From the NCBI GenBank assembly GCA_003157715.1, contig PMKK01000143.1, positions 1 through 7,084 on the forward strand: 7,084 nucleotides of DNA, given 5' to 3'. Shown here piece after piece: positions 1 to 5,225 of this stretch. Under the pieces are notes generated by a model that was not told where the DNA came from, did no database searches, and was given only the letters and a program-made list of their open reading frames with translations. The translations under genes and the position numbers were made by a program. This DNA comes from Actinomycetota bacterium (GTDB lineage Bacteria; Actinomycetota; Thermoleophilia; UBA2241). Numbering within the stretch: position 1 is the first letter of the stretch; every line of letters begins with the position of its first letter.

Positions 1-1
1 G

Positions 2-604
2 GCCTACACCGATCTCGCCATCGGTTTCGCGGCGCTGTTCGGCTTTCGCATCATGGAGAACTTCCACTACCCGTTTCTCAGCCAGAACCTGTCGGAGTTC
101 TGGCGGCGCTGGCACATCTCGCTGTCGTCGTGGTGTCGCAACAACGTCTACTTCCCGGTCTTCGGCGCGACCCGCAAGGTCTGGCTGGGCCTCTACGCCA
201 GCATGATGACCATGGGGTTGTGGCACTACGTCGGTCTCAACTGGGCCCTCTGGGCCCTGTGGCATGGCACCGGCCTCGTCTCGGTCAACTGGTGGATGAA
301 GCGCAAGAAGCAGCGCCGCCGGGCGACGAAACGCCGGCCGGGACCGCTGCAGCAGGCTCTGCGCGCGCCGCTGGGCTACGTCGCCACGTTCTGCTTTGTC
401 GCCCTGGGCTACTCGTTCGTGAGCACGCCGAACATCTCCAAGGCGTTCGTGGTGCTGTCCGCGGCGCTCGCCGGTCCGTTCGTCTGGCTGGCCGGGCTGG
501 GCGCCGCCGGCCTGGCGGCGCTGGGCGCCGCGCTGGTCCTGGCGGCGGGCGTGATCGTCGCGGTGAGCGTGCTGCGCCGCCGCCTGCAGGCCGCCGAGGC
601 TTAA
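2..604 (+). CDS. MBOAT-family membrane O-acyltransferase, AlgI-like (5'-truncated by window edge)
   Basis: This is the C-terminal 200 residues of a polytopic membrane O-acyltransferase; the reading frame is open from base 2, so the start lies outside the window. Seen: a YTDLAIGFAALFGFR segment, then MENFHYPFLSQNLSEFWRRW followed by HISLSSW (visible residues 18-44), the signature stretch of AlgI/DltB-type MBOAT proteins. It is followed by GLWHYVGLNWALWALWHG (72-89) with the two His residues of the MBOAT active-site region. A basic loop (KRKKQRRR) follows, then hydrophobic segments near residues 125-140 and 162-192. Family knowledge: such proteins move acyl groups, often acetyl, across or within the membrane onto exopolysaccharide or other secreted glycans, usually with an AlgJ/AlgX-like partner. 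The acceptor cannot be told from this fragment. The common RDYLYIPLGG stretch is replaced by RNNVYFPVFG, which suggests a divergent subfamily. The stop TAA (602-604) overlaps the stop of the convergent cobC-like gene. Confidence 0.88.
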   Translation, partial: AYTDLAIGFAALFGFRIMENFHYPFLSQNLSEFWRRWHISLSSWCRNNVYFPVFGATRKVWLGLYASMMTMGLWHYVGLNWALWALWHGTGLVSVNWWMKRKKQRRRATKRRPGPLQQALRAPLGYVATFCFVALGYSFVSTPNISKAFVVLSAALAGPFVWLAGLGAAGLAALGAALVLAAGVIVAVSVLRRRLQAAEA

Positions 605-1365
605 GACTCCGGGTTCCCGGCCGGGCCTTCGCCGGCCCGCGCCGGCGCCTCGACACCGAGAGCGGCCTCCGCGGCGCTTGCGGCGTCCGCCGCATCCGCG
701 GCATCGCTGCCACCCGTGTCGAGCCCGAGCAGGTGGCTTGTGTCGTTGACGAACCGCACGCTGACCCAGCCGGCGCTCGCTTCGAGCAGGGTCAGGCCGC
801 CGTGGCTCGTGGAGAGCGCCCAGTGGCGTTGCGGCGGGATCTGGAGGACGTGGTTCAGGATGGTGCGGATAGGACCGTCGTGCGAGACGAGGCAGGCAGC
901 CGGCTGCCCACCCTCGACGATCTCCTCGAAGGCGGCGATCACCCGCTCCCGGACCATCGCCAGAGACTCTCCGCCCGGCAGCGTGGTGAGCAGCGGCTCG
1001 CGCGCGAAGGCGTCGGCCAGCGCGCGGTCGGCGCCGAACTCGTCCCACGAGCGGCCTTCGTAGTCGCCGAGGTCGATCTCGCGCAAGCGGCGATCGGCAG
1101 TCACGGCGGCACCCGCCGCCGCCGCGACGCGGCCGTCGGACGGCGGCTCCGCGTTCTCCCATTCCGCCGCGATGAGACGAGCCGTGTCGAGAGCGCGGGG
1201 CAGGTCGCTGGCGTAGACGGCCATCGGGCCGAGCGGCGCCAGCCGGGCGGCCACGCGACGCGCCTGAGTGGCGCCAAGGGCGGTCAGCGGGTGCTCGCTC
1301 CAGCCGGTCATGCGGCCGGGAAGATTGCCGGCCGACTGCCCGTGTCGTACCAGATAGAGCTTCAT
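601..1365 (-). CDS. cobC: Alpha-ribazole phosphatase-like histidine phosphatase
   Basis: 254-residue member of the histidine phosphatase (phosphoglycerate mutase-like) superfamily. Seen: the N-terminal catalytic motif LVRHGQS with Arg7, His8 and Gly9; YASDLPRALDTA with Arg57; LREIDLGDYEG (residues 94-104) with a candidate acid Glu96; and LVSHDGPIR with the second His162. Expected role: removal of the 5'-phosphate from adenosylcobalamin phosphate or alpha-ribazole phosphate, the last step of B12 assembly. The substrate is inferred from context, since the fold alone would also fit a general phosphatase. The ATG at 1365 overlaps the cobS stop as ATGA, and no good Shine-Dalgarno precedes it, so translation is probably coupled to cobS. 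Odd: residues 211-254 form an Ala/Asp/Glu-rich low-complexity tail (DAADAADAASAAEAA) beyond the usual family end, and residues 71-90 form an Ala-rich insert. It is the last gene of the cob operon. Confidence 0.88.
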   Translation of the reverse strand: MKLYLVRHGQSAGNLPGRMTGWSEHPLTALGATQARRVAARLAPLGPMAVYASDLPRALDTARLIAAEWENAEPPSDGRVAAAAGAAVTADRRLREIDLGDYEGRSWDEFGADRALADAFAREPLLTTLPGGESLAMVRERVIAAFEEIVEGGQPAACLVSHDGPIRTILNHVLQIPPQRHWALSTSHGGLTLLEASAGWVSVRFVNDTSHLLGLDTGGSDAADAADAASAAEAALGVEAPARAGEGPAGNPES

Positions 1366-2405
1366 CGGACGATCAGCACGGCGCCGACCAGCGCCAGCGC
1401 CTCGGCGAGCTCGATACCCAGTCCGTAGACGTCGCCGGTCAGACCGCCGAGGCGACGGCCCACGAGGGCCTGCACGCCGAGCGCCAGCACCACGGCGGCG
1501 GCGCCCAGCAGCAGACCGAGCGGCGCGCCGGCCCCGCCATGAGCGAGGACCCCGACGACGATCGCGGCAACGGCGGCGAACGCCACCGCCGACACGACCG
1601 GGCCGTCGGTCGTGCCGGCGCCGGCGAAGGCCGCGCCGGTGCCCTCGCGCCGGGCGTAGGCGAACAGGCGCACGTCGAGCGCCGGCAGCGCGCGCGCCGC
1701 GCTCAGGCCGATCATCAGGCCCAAAGCGGCGCCGGGGCGCGCGAGCGAAGCGAGCGCGCTCACCTTGACGATCATCACGGCGACGGCGGCGAAGACGCCC
1801 ATGGCGCCCACCCGGCTGTCCTTCATGATCTCGAGGGCGCGCTCGCGCGGCGCCCCGCTCAGGTAGCCGTCGGCGGTGTCCATGAGACCGTCGAGGTGCA
1901 GCGCCCGGCTGCCCAGCTCGAGGCCGACGATCACCAGGGCGGCGGCGACCAGCGGCGTGACCGCGTACAGCAGCAGCGCGTAGACTCCCCAGCCGGCCAG
2001 CCCGAGGGCAAGCCCGACGAGTGGGTAGAGCCCCATGCTGGCCCACAGTTCGGCGGGCGCCACCTGGGCGCCGGGGTCGGGCAGCCGTACGGCGGTGAGA
2101 AAGGTGACGGCCAGCGTGAGGCCACGCGCACGGGCGGCCAGCCAGCCGCGCGTGCCACCGGCGGGCGGCGCCCAGAACGCCTCGCCGTCGGCCTGCGACG
2201 CGGCCCGCGACGTTGTCCCATCGCCTGCCGATGACAGCGGTGGGTCGTCGTCCGTCGAAGCCGGCGGCGGTGTGCCGTCGCCCGCCGGTGACAACGGTGG
2301 GTCGTCGTCTGCCGGGGCCGGCGCCGGCGCGTGGTGGTCTGCCCGCCCCGCGGCCCACGGCGGTCGCGTCTCACCCTCGTCGTCGATCTTGTCCCAGTCT
2401 GCCAT
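1362..2405 (-). CDS. cobS: Adenosylcobinamide-GDP ribazoletransferase (cobalamin synthase)
   Basis: 347-residue integral membrane enzyme that joins adenosylcobinamide-GDP to alpha-ribazole (phosphate), giving adenosylcobalamin (phosphate) and GMP. Seen: the family core starts near residue 94 (RGLTLAVTFLTAVRLP). The conserved LHLDGLMDTADGYLSG (169-184) carries the Asp-rich metal/substrate motif, followed by ALEIMKDSRVGAMG (190-203). GGLTGDVYGLGIELAE (320-335) is the C-terminal signature. Several hydrophobic helices are visible at 124-165, 204-240, 270-315 and 333-346. Odd: about 93 residues precede the core, Pro/Asp/Ala-rich, with a 19-residue repeat (DDDPPLSPAGDG at 33-44 and DDDPPLSSAGDG at 52-63); most CobS proteins start almost at the first helix. 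The ATG at 2405 was chosen because AAGGA (2420-2416) lies 10 nt upstream and the extension is open and acidic. A shorter start cannot be excluded, but there is no ATG before residue 124. The stop overlaps the cobC start. Confidence 0.93.
   Translation of the reverse strand: MADWDKIDDEGETRPPWAAGRADHHAPAPAPADDDPPLSPAGDGTPPPASTDDDPPLSSAGDGTTSRAASQADGEAFWAPPAGGTRGWLAARARGLTLAVTFLTAVRLPDPGAQVAPAELWASMGLYPLVGLALGLAGWGVYALLLYAVTPLVAAALVIVGLELGSRALHLDGLMDTADGYLSGAPRERALEIMKDSRVGAMGVFAAVAVMIVKVSALASLARPGAALGLMIGLSAARALPALDVRLFAYARREGTGAAFAGAGTTDGPVVSAVAFAAVAAIVVGVLAHGGAGAPLGLLLGAAAVVLALGVQALVGRRLGGLTGDVYGLGIELAEALALVGAVLIVR
2221..2311 (-). repeat. Imperfect 57-bp tandem repeat inside cobS
   Basis: The segment 2221-2254 recurs at 2278-2311 with 30 of 34 bases identical, a period of 57 bp or 19 codons. 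It encodes the two DDDPPLS(P/S)AGDG units in the N-terminal extension of CobS. The reading frame is kept, and the differing bases include a mix of silent and replacement changes. Confidence 0.8.
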
Positions 2406-2446
2406 GCGGCGCCGGTCCTTCTTCGTCCCAGTCCGTCCGGTTCATC

Positions 2447-3532
2447 CTAGCGGCGCAGGTCGGAGTCGGCCTCGTTGGGGTCGCCGGCCACGCCGGCGCT
2501 CTCGAAGGTCGCCATCTCGTCGAGGATGCGCGCGGCCGCTTCGATCAGGCCCATGGCGAGCGCCGCTCCGGTGCCCTCGCCCAGCCGCATCTCGAGATCG
2601 AACAGTGGGATCAGGCCGAGCTCGTCGAACACGGCCTGGTGGCCGATCTCGATGGAGACGTGGCTCGGCAGGATGTAGTCGACCGCCTCGTGGCAGAGAC
2701 GCACAGCGACCAGCACGGCCGCCGCCGAGATGAAACCGTCCATGACGACCGGCACACGGTTCGCGGCCGCCCCCAGCACCACGCCGGTCAAGGCCGCGAT
2801 CTCGAGGCCGCCGACCTTGGCCAGCACGTCGAGGGCGTCGCTGCGATCGGGCTGATTGACCGCCAGCGCCTTCTCGATGACGGCGACCTTGCCGGCCAGG
2901 GCCTCGGTGGAGATACCGGTGCCGCGACCGGTGACCTTGGCGACCGGCAGCCCGGTCAGCGCGGCGATCACGGCCGAGCTCGCCGTCGTGTTGCCGATGC
3001 CCATGTCGCCGGTGGCGATGATGTCGAGGCCGGCGCGCAGCTCCTCGTCGACCAGATCGATGCCGACGCCGATGGCCTGCAGCGCCTCGCCGCGGCTCAT
3101 GGCCGGGCCGAGCGCCATGTTGGCGGTGCCCATGCGGACCTTGTGGTGCCGCACGCCGGCGGCCCCGGAGAGATCGGCGTTGACGCCCACGTCGGTGACC
3201 GCCACGCGCGCGCCGATCTGGCGGCAGAGCACGTTGATGGCCGCTCCGCCGGCGACGAAGTTCATGACCATCGCCGGCGTCACCTCGGCGGGAAAAGCCG
3301 AGACGCCCTCGGCCACGACGCCGTGGTCGGCGGCCATGACGGCGACGACCTTGTGCTCGAGCCGGGGTCGCGGCTTGGCGCTGATACCGGCCAGCTGGAT
3401 GGAAAGCGCCTCGAGTCGGCCCAGCGACCGGGGCGGCTTGGTGAGCTGCGCCTGGCGCTCCTCGGCGGCGTTCATCGCCGCCCGGTCGAGCGGCTGGATG
3501 CGAGCGATGGTCTGGGCGAGCTGATCGGTCAT
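2447..3532 (-). CDS. cobT: Nicotinate-nucleotide--dimethylbenzimidazole phosphoribosyltransferase
   Basis: 361 residues, close to the usual family length of about 350. CobT moves the phosphoribosyl group of nicotinate mononucleotide onto 5,6-dimethylbenzimidazole (or another lower-ligand base), giving alpha-ribazole 5'-phosphate, which forms the nucleotide loop of B12. Seen: PPRSLGRLE (33-41), VMAADHGVVAEGVSAFP (65-81), the Gly-rich binding loop ATGDMGIGNTTASSA (173-187), GRGTG (202-206), and RLGEGTGAAL (316-325). Glu319 there corresponds to the catalytic Glu317 of the Salmonella enzyme. The start is ATG at 3532, which overlaps the cobU stop (ATGA). AGGAG lies 8 nt upstream at 3545-3541, so the start is well supported. 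A 41-bp gap separates it from cobS. The C-terminal 20 residues are polar and poorly conserved. Confidence 0.96.
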   Translation of the reverse strand: MTDQLAQTIARIQPLDRAAMNAAEERQAQLTKPPRSLGRLEALSIQLAGISAKPRPRLEHKVVAVMAADHGVVAEGVSAFPAEVTPAMVMNFVAGGAAINVLCRQIGARVAVTDVGVNADLSGAAGVRHHKVRMGTANMALGPAMSRGEALQAIGVGIDLVDEELRAGLDIIATGDMGIGNTTASSAVIAALTGLPVAKVTGRGTGISTEALAGKVAVIEKALAVNQPDRSDALDVLAKVGGLEIAALTGVVLGAAANRVPVVMDGFISAAAVLVAVRLCHEAVDYILPSHVSIEIGHQAVFDELGLIPLFDLEMRLGEGTGAALAMGLIEAAARILDEMATFESAGVAGDPNEADSDLRR

Positions 3533-4224
3533 TCCTGGTTCTCCTGTCCTGCGAAGGGGTCGACGGCGAGAGCCTTGAGTTCGAGCGGGATGCCGGCGAC
3601 GAGCAGGTAGGCCTCGTCGGCGGCCTCGGCCAAACGCCGGTTGGCGCGCCCGAGCTCGTCGCGGTAAAGACGAGCGATGGGGTACTCCGGCACGATTCCC
3701 AGGCCGACCTCGTTGGAGACGGCGATGAGGGTCGAGCCGGTCTCGCGCAACGCCACGAGCAAGTCGTCGAGAGCGCCGGTCACGCGCCGCGCGACCGCGT
3801 CCTCGACCTCGGGGGCGATGAACGCCTTGTCGAAGTTGCCGAGACCTTCGGGCACGGTGCCGCCCAGGTCGCCGGCGGCGAACATGAGGTTGCTTATCCA
3901 GAACGTGACGCAGTCGAGCAGGAACACCGGAGCCGGGGCGTCGCGCACCGGAGCGGAGGCGTCGCGTGCGAGAGCGGCGGTGGCACGCACCGCCGCCGCC
4001 ACCTCGAGCGGACACTCAACGGTGGTCCAGGCGGCCGGCCGGCCGGCACGATGCGCCGACACGCGTGCCGTCATCTCAGGGTCGTTGGTCTCGGAGGTGG
4101 CGAGGTAGGTCACGCGGCCAGCCGCCTGCCGGGCGGCAAAGCGTTCGGCGAACGTACTCTTGCCGCTGCGCGCGCCGCCCAGCACAAGGATGAGTCCGGA
4201 CGGGTCTTTGCGTACTGGAACCAC
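3529..4224 (-). CDS. cobU: Bifunctional adenosylcobinamide kinase / adenosylcobinamide-phosphate guanylyltransferase
   Basis: 231-residue soluble enzyme that phosphorylates adenosylcobinamide and then transfers GMP to it, giving adenosylcobinamide-GDP, the activated substrate of CobS. Seen: a P-loop GGARSGKS (16-23); SAHRAGRPAAWTTVE (56-70), whose His58 corresponds to the guanylylated His46 of Salmonella CobU; LLDCVTFWISNLM (102-114); SNEVGLGIVPE (170-180); and a C-terminal ADEAYLLVAGIPLELK (202-217). It is somewhat longer than the roughly 180-residue enteric enzyme because of an Ala/Pro/Asp insert at 84-99 with an internal repeat (RDASAPVRDAPAPV) and an extra loop at about 117-140. The start is GTG at 4224, with a strong GGGAGGG Shine-Dalgarno 5 nt upstream (4236-4230). 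It is the first gene of the operon and follows a cobalamin riboswitch. In alphaproteobacterial naming it is CobP. Confidence 0.95.
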   Translation of the reverse strand: MVPVRKDPSGLILVLGGARSGKSTFAERFAARQAAGRVTYLATSETNDPEMTARVSAHRAGRPAAWTTVECPLEVAAAVRATAALARDASAPVRDAPAPVFLLDCVTFWISNLMFAAGDLGGTVPEGLGNFDKAFIAPEVEDAVARRVTGALDDLLVALRETGSTLIAVSNEVGLGIVPEYPIARLYRDELGRANRRLAEAADEAYLLVAGIPLELKALAVDPFAGQENQE

Positions 4225-4228
4225 CGCA

Positions 4229-4242
4229 GCCCTCCCACGAGG
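4229..4242 (-). promoter_or_regulatory. Ribosome-binding site of cobU inside a small hairpin (probable riboswitch expression platform)
   Basis: On the - strand CCTC (4242-4239), GTGG (loop) and GAGG (4234-4231) form a four-pair hairpin, and its 3' arm is part of the GGGAGGG Shine-Dalgarno of cobU. No U-run follows any hairpin between the riboswitch and the GTG. This favours control of translation initiation over transcription termination. The stem is short, so this role is inference. Confidence 0.5.
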
Positions 4243-4265
4243 CGTTCATCGCAGTGACTCCCGGA

Positions 4266-4416
4266 CCACGGTGTCCTGGCTTGCCGCTTCGTCCTACTTG
4301 CCGCGCCTTCCCACCCCGCGGGGCAGTGGCGGTGTGCGGCGTTCGTCTGCGGTCACAGTTGCGGGGCAGCGCCGGCCTTGCACCGACTTCCCGCGAACCG
4401 GGAGAACGACACCAAC
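4266..4416 (-). ncRNA. Cobalamin (AdoCbl) riboswitch
   Basis: Read on the - strand, this segment carries the ordered landmarks of the cobalamin riboswitch. GGTGTC (4413-4408) is the 5' P1-side strand. Next come GGGAAGTCGGTGC, ending at about 4380, and AAGGCCGGC. The highly conserved core GCTGCCCCGCAACTGTGA is at 4370-4353, then GCCACTG (4330-4324), GGGAAGGCG (4312-4304) and the 3' box AAGCCAGGACACCG (4282-4269). GACACC in the 3' box (4275-4270) can close a helix with GGTGTC at 4413-4408. The element lies 40-50 nt upstream of cobU and has the same orientation, so it should sense adenosylcobalamin or a related cobamide and repress the operon when B12 is plentiful. The family assignment rests on direct motif matching and is strong; the exact ends are approximate. 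Confidence 0.95.
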
Positions 4417-4443
4417 ACTAAAGGACACCCCGGGTGCCGTCAA
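4415..4443 (-). promoter_or_regulatory. Probable sigma70-type promoter of the cob operon
   Basis: On the - strand TTGACG (4443-4438) is separated by 17 nt from TAGTGT (4420-4415). This gives a 5/6 match to the -35 consensus and a TANNNT -10 box at ideal spacing, immediately before the riboswitch. The expected start of transcription would be near 4408, which would leave little of the 5' strand of riboswitch P1, so the true start may differ by a few bases. The -35 box lies within copy 1 of the 34-bp direct repeat. Confidence 0.55.
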
Positions 4444-4469
4444 ACACGCGCGGCGAGCGGACGGCGGGC
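4436..4469. repeat. 34-bp direct repeat, copy 1 (carries the cobU -35 box)
   Basis: Exact 34-bp match to 4511-4544, at a distance of 75 bp; with one mismatch the match extends left to 4431/4506. It begins with GCCGTC and contains GACGGC 24 bp further on, so each copy holds an inverted pair (GCCGTC, 18 nt, GACGGC). Read on the - strand it supplies TTTGACGGC, which gives the -35 box of the cob promoter. Confidence 0.85.
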
Positions 4470-4541
4470 GAGCGGACGGCGAGCGAGCGGCGAGCGGACG
4501 GCGGACGGGCGCCGTCAAACACGCGCGGCGAGCGGACGGCG
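4455..4541. repeat. GC-rich short repeat block (GAGCGGACGGCG units)
   Basis: The 12-mer GAGCGGACGGCG occurs exactly at 4455, 4470, 4492 and 4530, with partial GAGCG/GAGCGGC units between. No gene is supported here. The block lies between the response-regulator stop and the cob promoter and looks like a minisatellite that grew by slippage or duplication. Confidence 0.75.
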
Positions 4542-4544
4542 GGC
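4511..4544. repeat. 34-bp direct repeat, copy 2
   Basis: Exact copy of 4436-4469, lying closer to the response-regulator gene. It also contains TTGACG on the - strand (4518-4513), but no -10-like hexamer lies 17 nt downstream (GCTCGC is found there), so this copy does not look like a promoter by itself. Confidence 0.85.
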
Positions 4545-4548
4545 CGTC
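4535..4548 (-). terminator. Possible GC hairpin after the response-regulator gene
   Basis: GACGGC, GG, GCCGTC is a perfect 6-bp inverted repeat with a 2-nt centre, beginning 8 nt after the stop codon of the response regulator. There is no T-run on either strand, so it is at most a weak or factor-assisted terminator. It could also be a by-product of the repeat block. Confidence 0.25.
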
Positions 4549-4556
4549 GCGTCAGG

Positions 4557-5225
4557 TCAGATGAGCTTGTGACGCACCGCGATCGTAGCCGCCTCGGTGC
4601 GACTCGAGGCGCCGAGCTTGGTGATGACGCTGCTCACGTGCGTCTTGACCGTCGAGCGGCTGATCACGAGCCGATCGGCGATCTCGGCATTGGACAGCCC
4701 GTCGGCCACCAGGGCCAGCACCTGGCGTTCGCGCCGCGTGAGATCGTCCGCGCAGCCCTGCGGCGTCGAGACCACGTGGATGAGGGCTTCGGCGGCCTCG
4801 GGAGCCAGTGTCGCCCGGCCGGCATGCGCCGCGCGGATGGCATCGGCGAGCTGCTCTCCGGTGATGTTCTTCAGAAGATAGCCGATCGCCCCGGCGCGCA
4901 AGGCGCTTTCGACGAGCTCCTCGTCCGAGAAGCTCGTCAGCGCGAGCACTCTCGTTTGCGGGCGTTCGCGCAGGAGCTCCTCGATCGCCTTGACGCCGTT
5001 CATGCCCGGCATGACCAGGTCCATGAGGACCACGTCGGGCCTGGTCTGCCGGCACAGACCGACGGCCGCCGACCCGCTGTCGGCCTGCGCCACGAGCTCG
5101 AGATCGTCGAAGAGGCGCAGGATGCTCTCCAGTCCGCTGCGCACGAGAGCGTGATCGTCGGCGATCAGCACCCGTATCTTCGCGGACGCCCTCGCAGCCG
5201 CGGTCTCGTCGCTCACCGTCCTCAC
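4557..5225 (-). CDS. NarL/LuxR-type two-component response regulator
   Basis: About 222 residues. Seen: a receiver domain starting at [16 protein letters not shown] with the acidic pair Asp23-Asp24, the phospho-acceptor Asp69 in [14 protein letters not shown], Thr97 in LALTSFS and Lys119 in [11 protein letters not shown] LuxR-type helix-turn-helix follows (about 162-222: [40 protein letters not shown]). It should be a DNA-binding transcription factor activated by phosphotransfer from the adjacent histidine kinase. The chosen GTG start at 5225 overlaps the kinase stop as GTGA, matching the 4-bp overlaps seen elsewhere in the window. GTG at 5216 (219 residues) and GTG at 5243 (228 residues) are also possible and change only the unstructured N-terminus. 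Targets are unknown; nothing in the sequence links it to the neighbouring cob operon. Confidence 0.93.
   Translation of the reverse strand: MRTVSDETAAARASAKIRVLIADDHALVRSGLESILRLFDDLELVAQADSGSAAVGLCRQTRPDVVLMDLVMPGMNGVKAIEELLRERPQTRVLALTSFSDEELVESALRAGAIGYLLKNITGEQLADAIRAAHAGRATLAPEAAEALIHVVSTPQGCADDLTRRERQVLALVADGLSNAEIADRLVISRSTVKTHVSSVITKLGASSRTEAATIAVRHKLI

Noticed and set aside
130..1428. Long + strand open frame (432 codons) across the MBOAT end and cobC
   Set aside because: It is an Arg/Gly/Ala-rich translation with no domain, out of frame with the MBOAT gene and antisense to cobC. It is a GC-driven shadow.
2213..3610. Long + strand open frame (465 codons) opposite cobS start, cobT and cobU end
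   Set aside because: It is His/Asp/Gly-rich and without motifs, a typical antisense shadow of cobT, whose own frame has clear catalytic motifs.
4229..4270. Intrinsic terminator between riboswitch and cobU
   Set aside because: I found short GC stems but no run of T residues on the - strand, so a classic terminator is not supported.
4506..4518. Second cob promoter from repeat copy 2
   Set aside because: TTGACG is present, but the position 17 nt downstream reads GCTCGC, which has no -10 character.
4431..4544. Repeats considered as a CRISPR array
   Set aside because: There are only two 34-bp copies, the region between them is itself made of short GC repeats rather than a unique spacer, and no cas gene is nearby.
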